Made by a program: the position numbers and the translations under genes. A stretch of 64,000 bases of DNA from Bacteroidota bacterium. GTDB lineage: Bacteria > Bacteroidota > Bacteroidia > Bacteroidales > UBA12077. Below the pieces are notes generated by a model. It saw only the letters and a program-made list of their open reading frames with translations. It was not told the DNA's origin and did no database searches. Positions 63,480-64,000 of this stretch are shown here, piece after piece. Location: positions 496,001-560,000 of the forward strand of contig JAHLLG010000001.1 in the NCBI GenBank assembly GCA_020444275.1. The letters run 5' to 3'. Each line of letters starts with the position of its first letter. Within the stretch, counting starts at the first letter, position 1.

Positions 63480-64000
63480 CTATTCGAATATGTAACTAAC
63501 CGTAAAAGTATCATCACCATTACTAACAACTTTTAACATTCTGTAAATGATCATGTCCCAGGCAGTAAAGGGATCCGTTACATAGTTTGCTGTTGCAGTC
63601 ATATCGAATGTGCCTGTAAAGTATTCATTCGTTTGATCAGGATGACCAATACTAATGGTAAAATTAAACGAAGAACCTTCAACATGATATGGATCAATTC
63701 CTATGTAATACGTTCCTACCGGATCAGCATTTGGAAGATTATCTGAATCAAGACTAACATCAGTGCTTATTTTAGCAATCTCTGGGTTGTCTGAACTAGC
63801 AGCAGCCAGCCATGATAATAATGTTCCAACTGGTGCATAGTAAGGAACAGACTCTTCATAAACACCTAGCAAATCAATATCATCATTCTCGGTATCCCAA
63901 CCGTAAGCTATGGTTAACGCTTCAGGATCGTTATAATTATTTACAGTTAGATCTAACGCAGGATAAGTCGTTGAAGGATGCACTAAATACTTCTCTGCTT
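63480..64000 (-). CDS. Secreted or surface hypothetical protein, C-terminal part (runs off window)
   Basis: Frame stays open upstream of the ORF-track GTG start to the window edge (AEKYLVHPSTTYPALDLTVNNYNDPEAL...). Confidence 0.65.
   Translation of the reverse strand, partial: AEKYLVHPSTTYPALDLTVNNYNDPEALTIAYGWDTENDDIDLLGVYEESVPYYAPVGTLLSWLAAASSDNPEIAKISTDVSLDSDNLPNADPVGTYYIGIDPYHVEGSSFNFTISIGHPDQTNEYFTGTFDMTATANYVTDPFTAWDMIIYRMLKVVSNGDDTFTVSYIFE

Noticed and set aside
63480-63983. ORF-track gene treated as complete with start at 63983
   Set aside because: The start is a GTG and the frame stays open to the window edge, so it is more likely the C-terminal part of a longer protein.

Overview
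AT-rich Bacteroidota chromosome segment with T9SS/gliding genes, TAnnTTTG promoters, DUF4290 and a bacterial GGGP synthase. It is mostly core genome. The backbone is an ~18 kb ribosomal protein superoperon (rpsL-rpsG-fusA-S10-spc-alpha-rplQ) followed by eno. Flanking genes on the left are grpE (partial), murA, DUF4290, a UvrD/PcrA helicase, a T9SS type-B secreted protein and an EF-G paralog. Genes on the right include ubiD, a propeller-SpoIIE sensor facing a hybrid histidine kinase, hisS, two HAL-family lyases, an ECF sigma operon, a split transketolase operon with a VWA protein and an MGS-like protein, ychF, an alkaline-phosphatase-fold protein, a CPA1 antiporter with a cNMP domain, the gldD-gldE-ssb-mutY cluster, HU, rng and dsbD. 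Three short genes missing from the ORF track were recovered: rpmD, rpmJ and an mS38/COX24-like micro-ORF. No tRNA, rRNA, CRISPR array, IS element or prophage was recognised. The most interesting signals are enzymes whose catalytic residues look replaced: a PafA-like pseudophosphatase, an EF-G2 without GTPase residues, an MGS-like protein without its catalytic Asp, and a degenerate sensor kinase. A compact GC-rich structured or micro-ORF element between hisS and hutH also stands out. All residue-level claims are by-eye alignments from memory and need computational confirmation.
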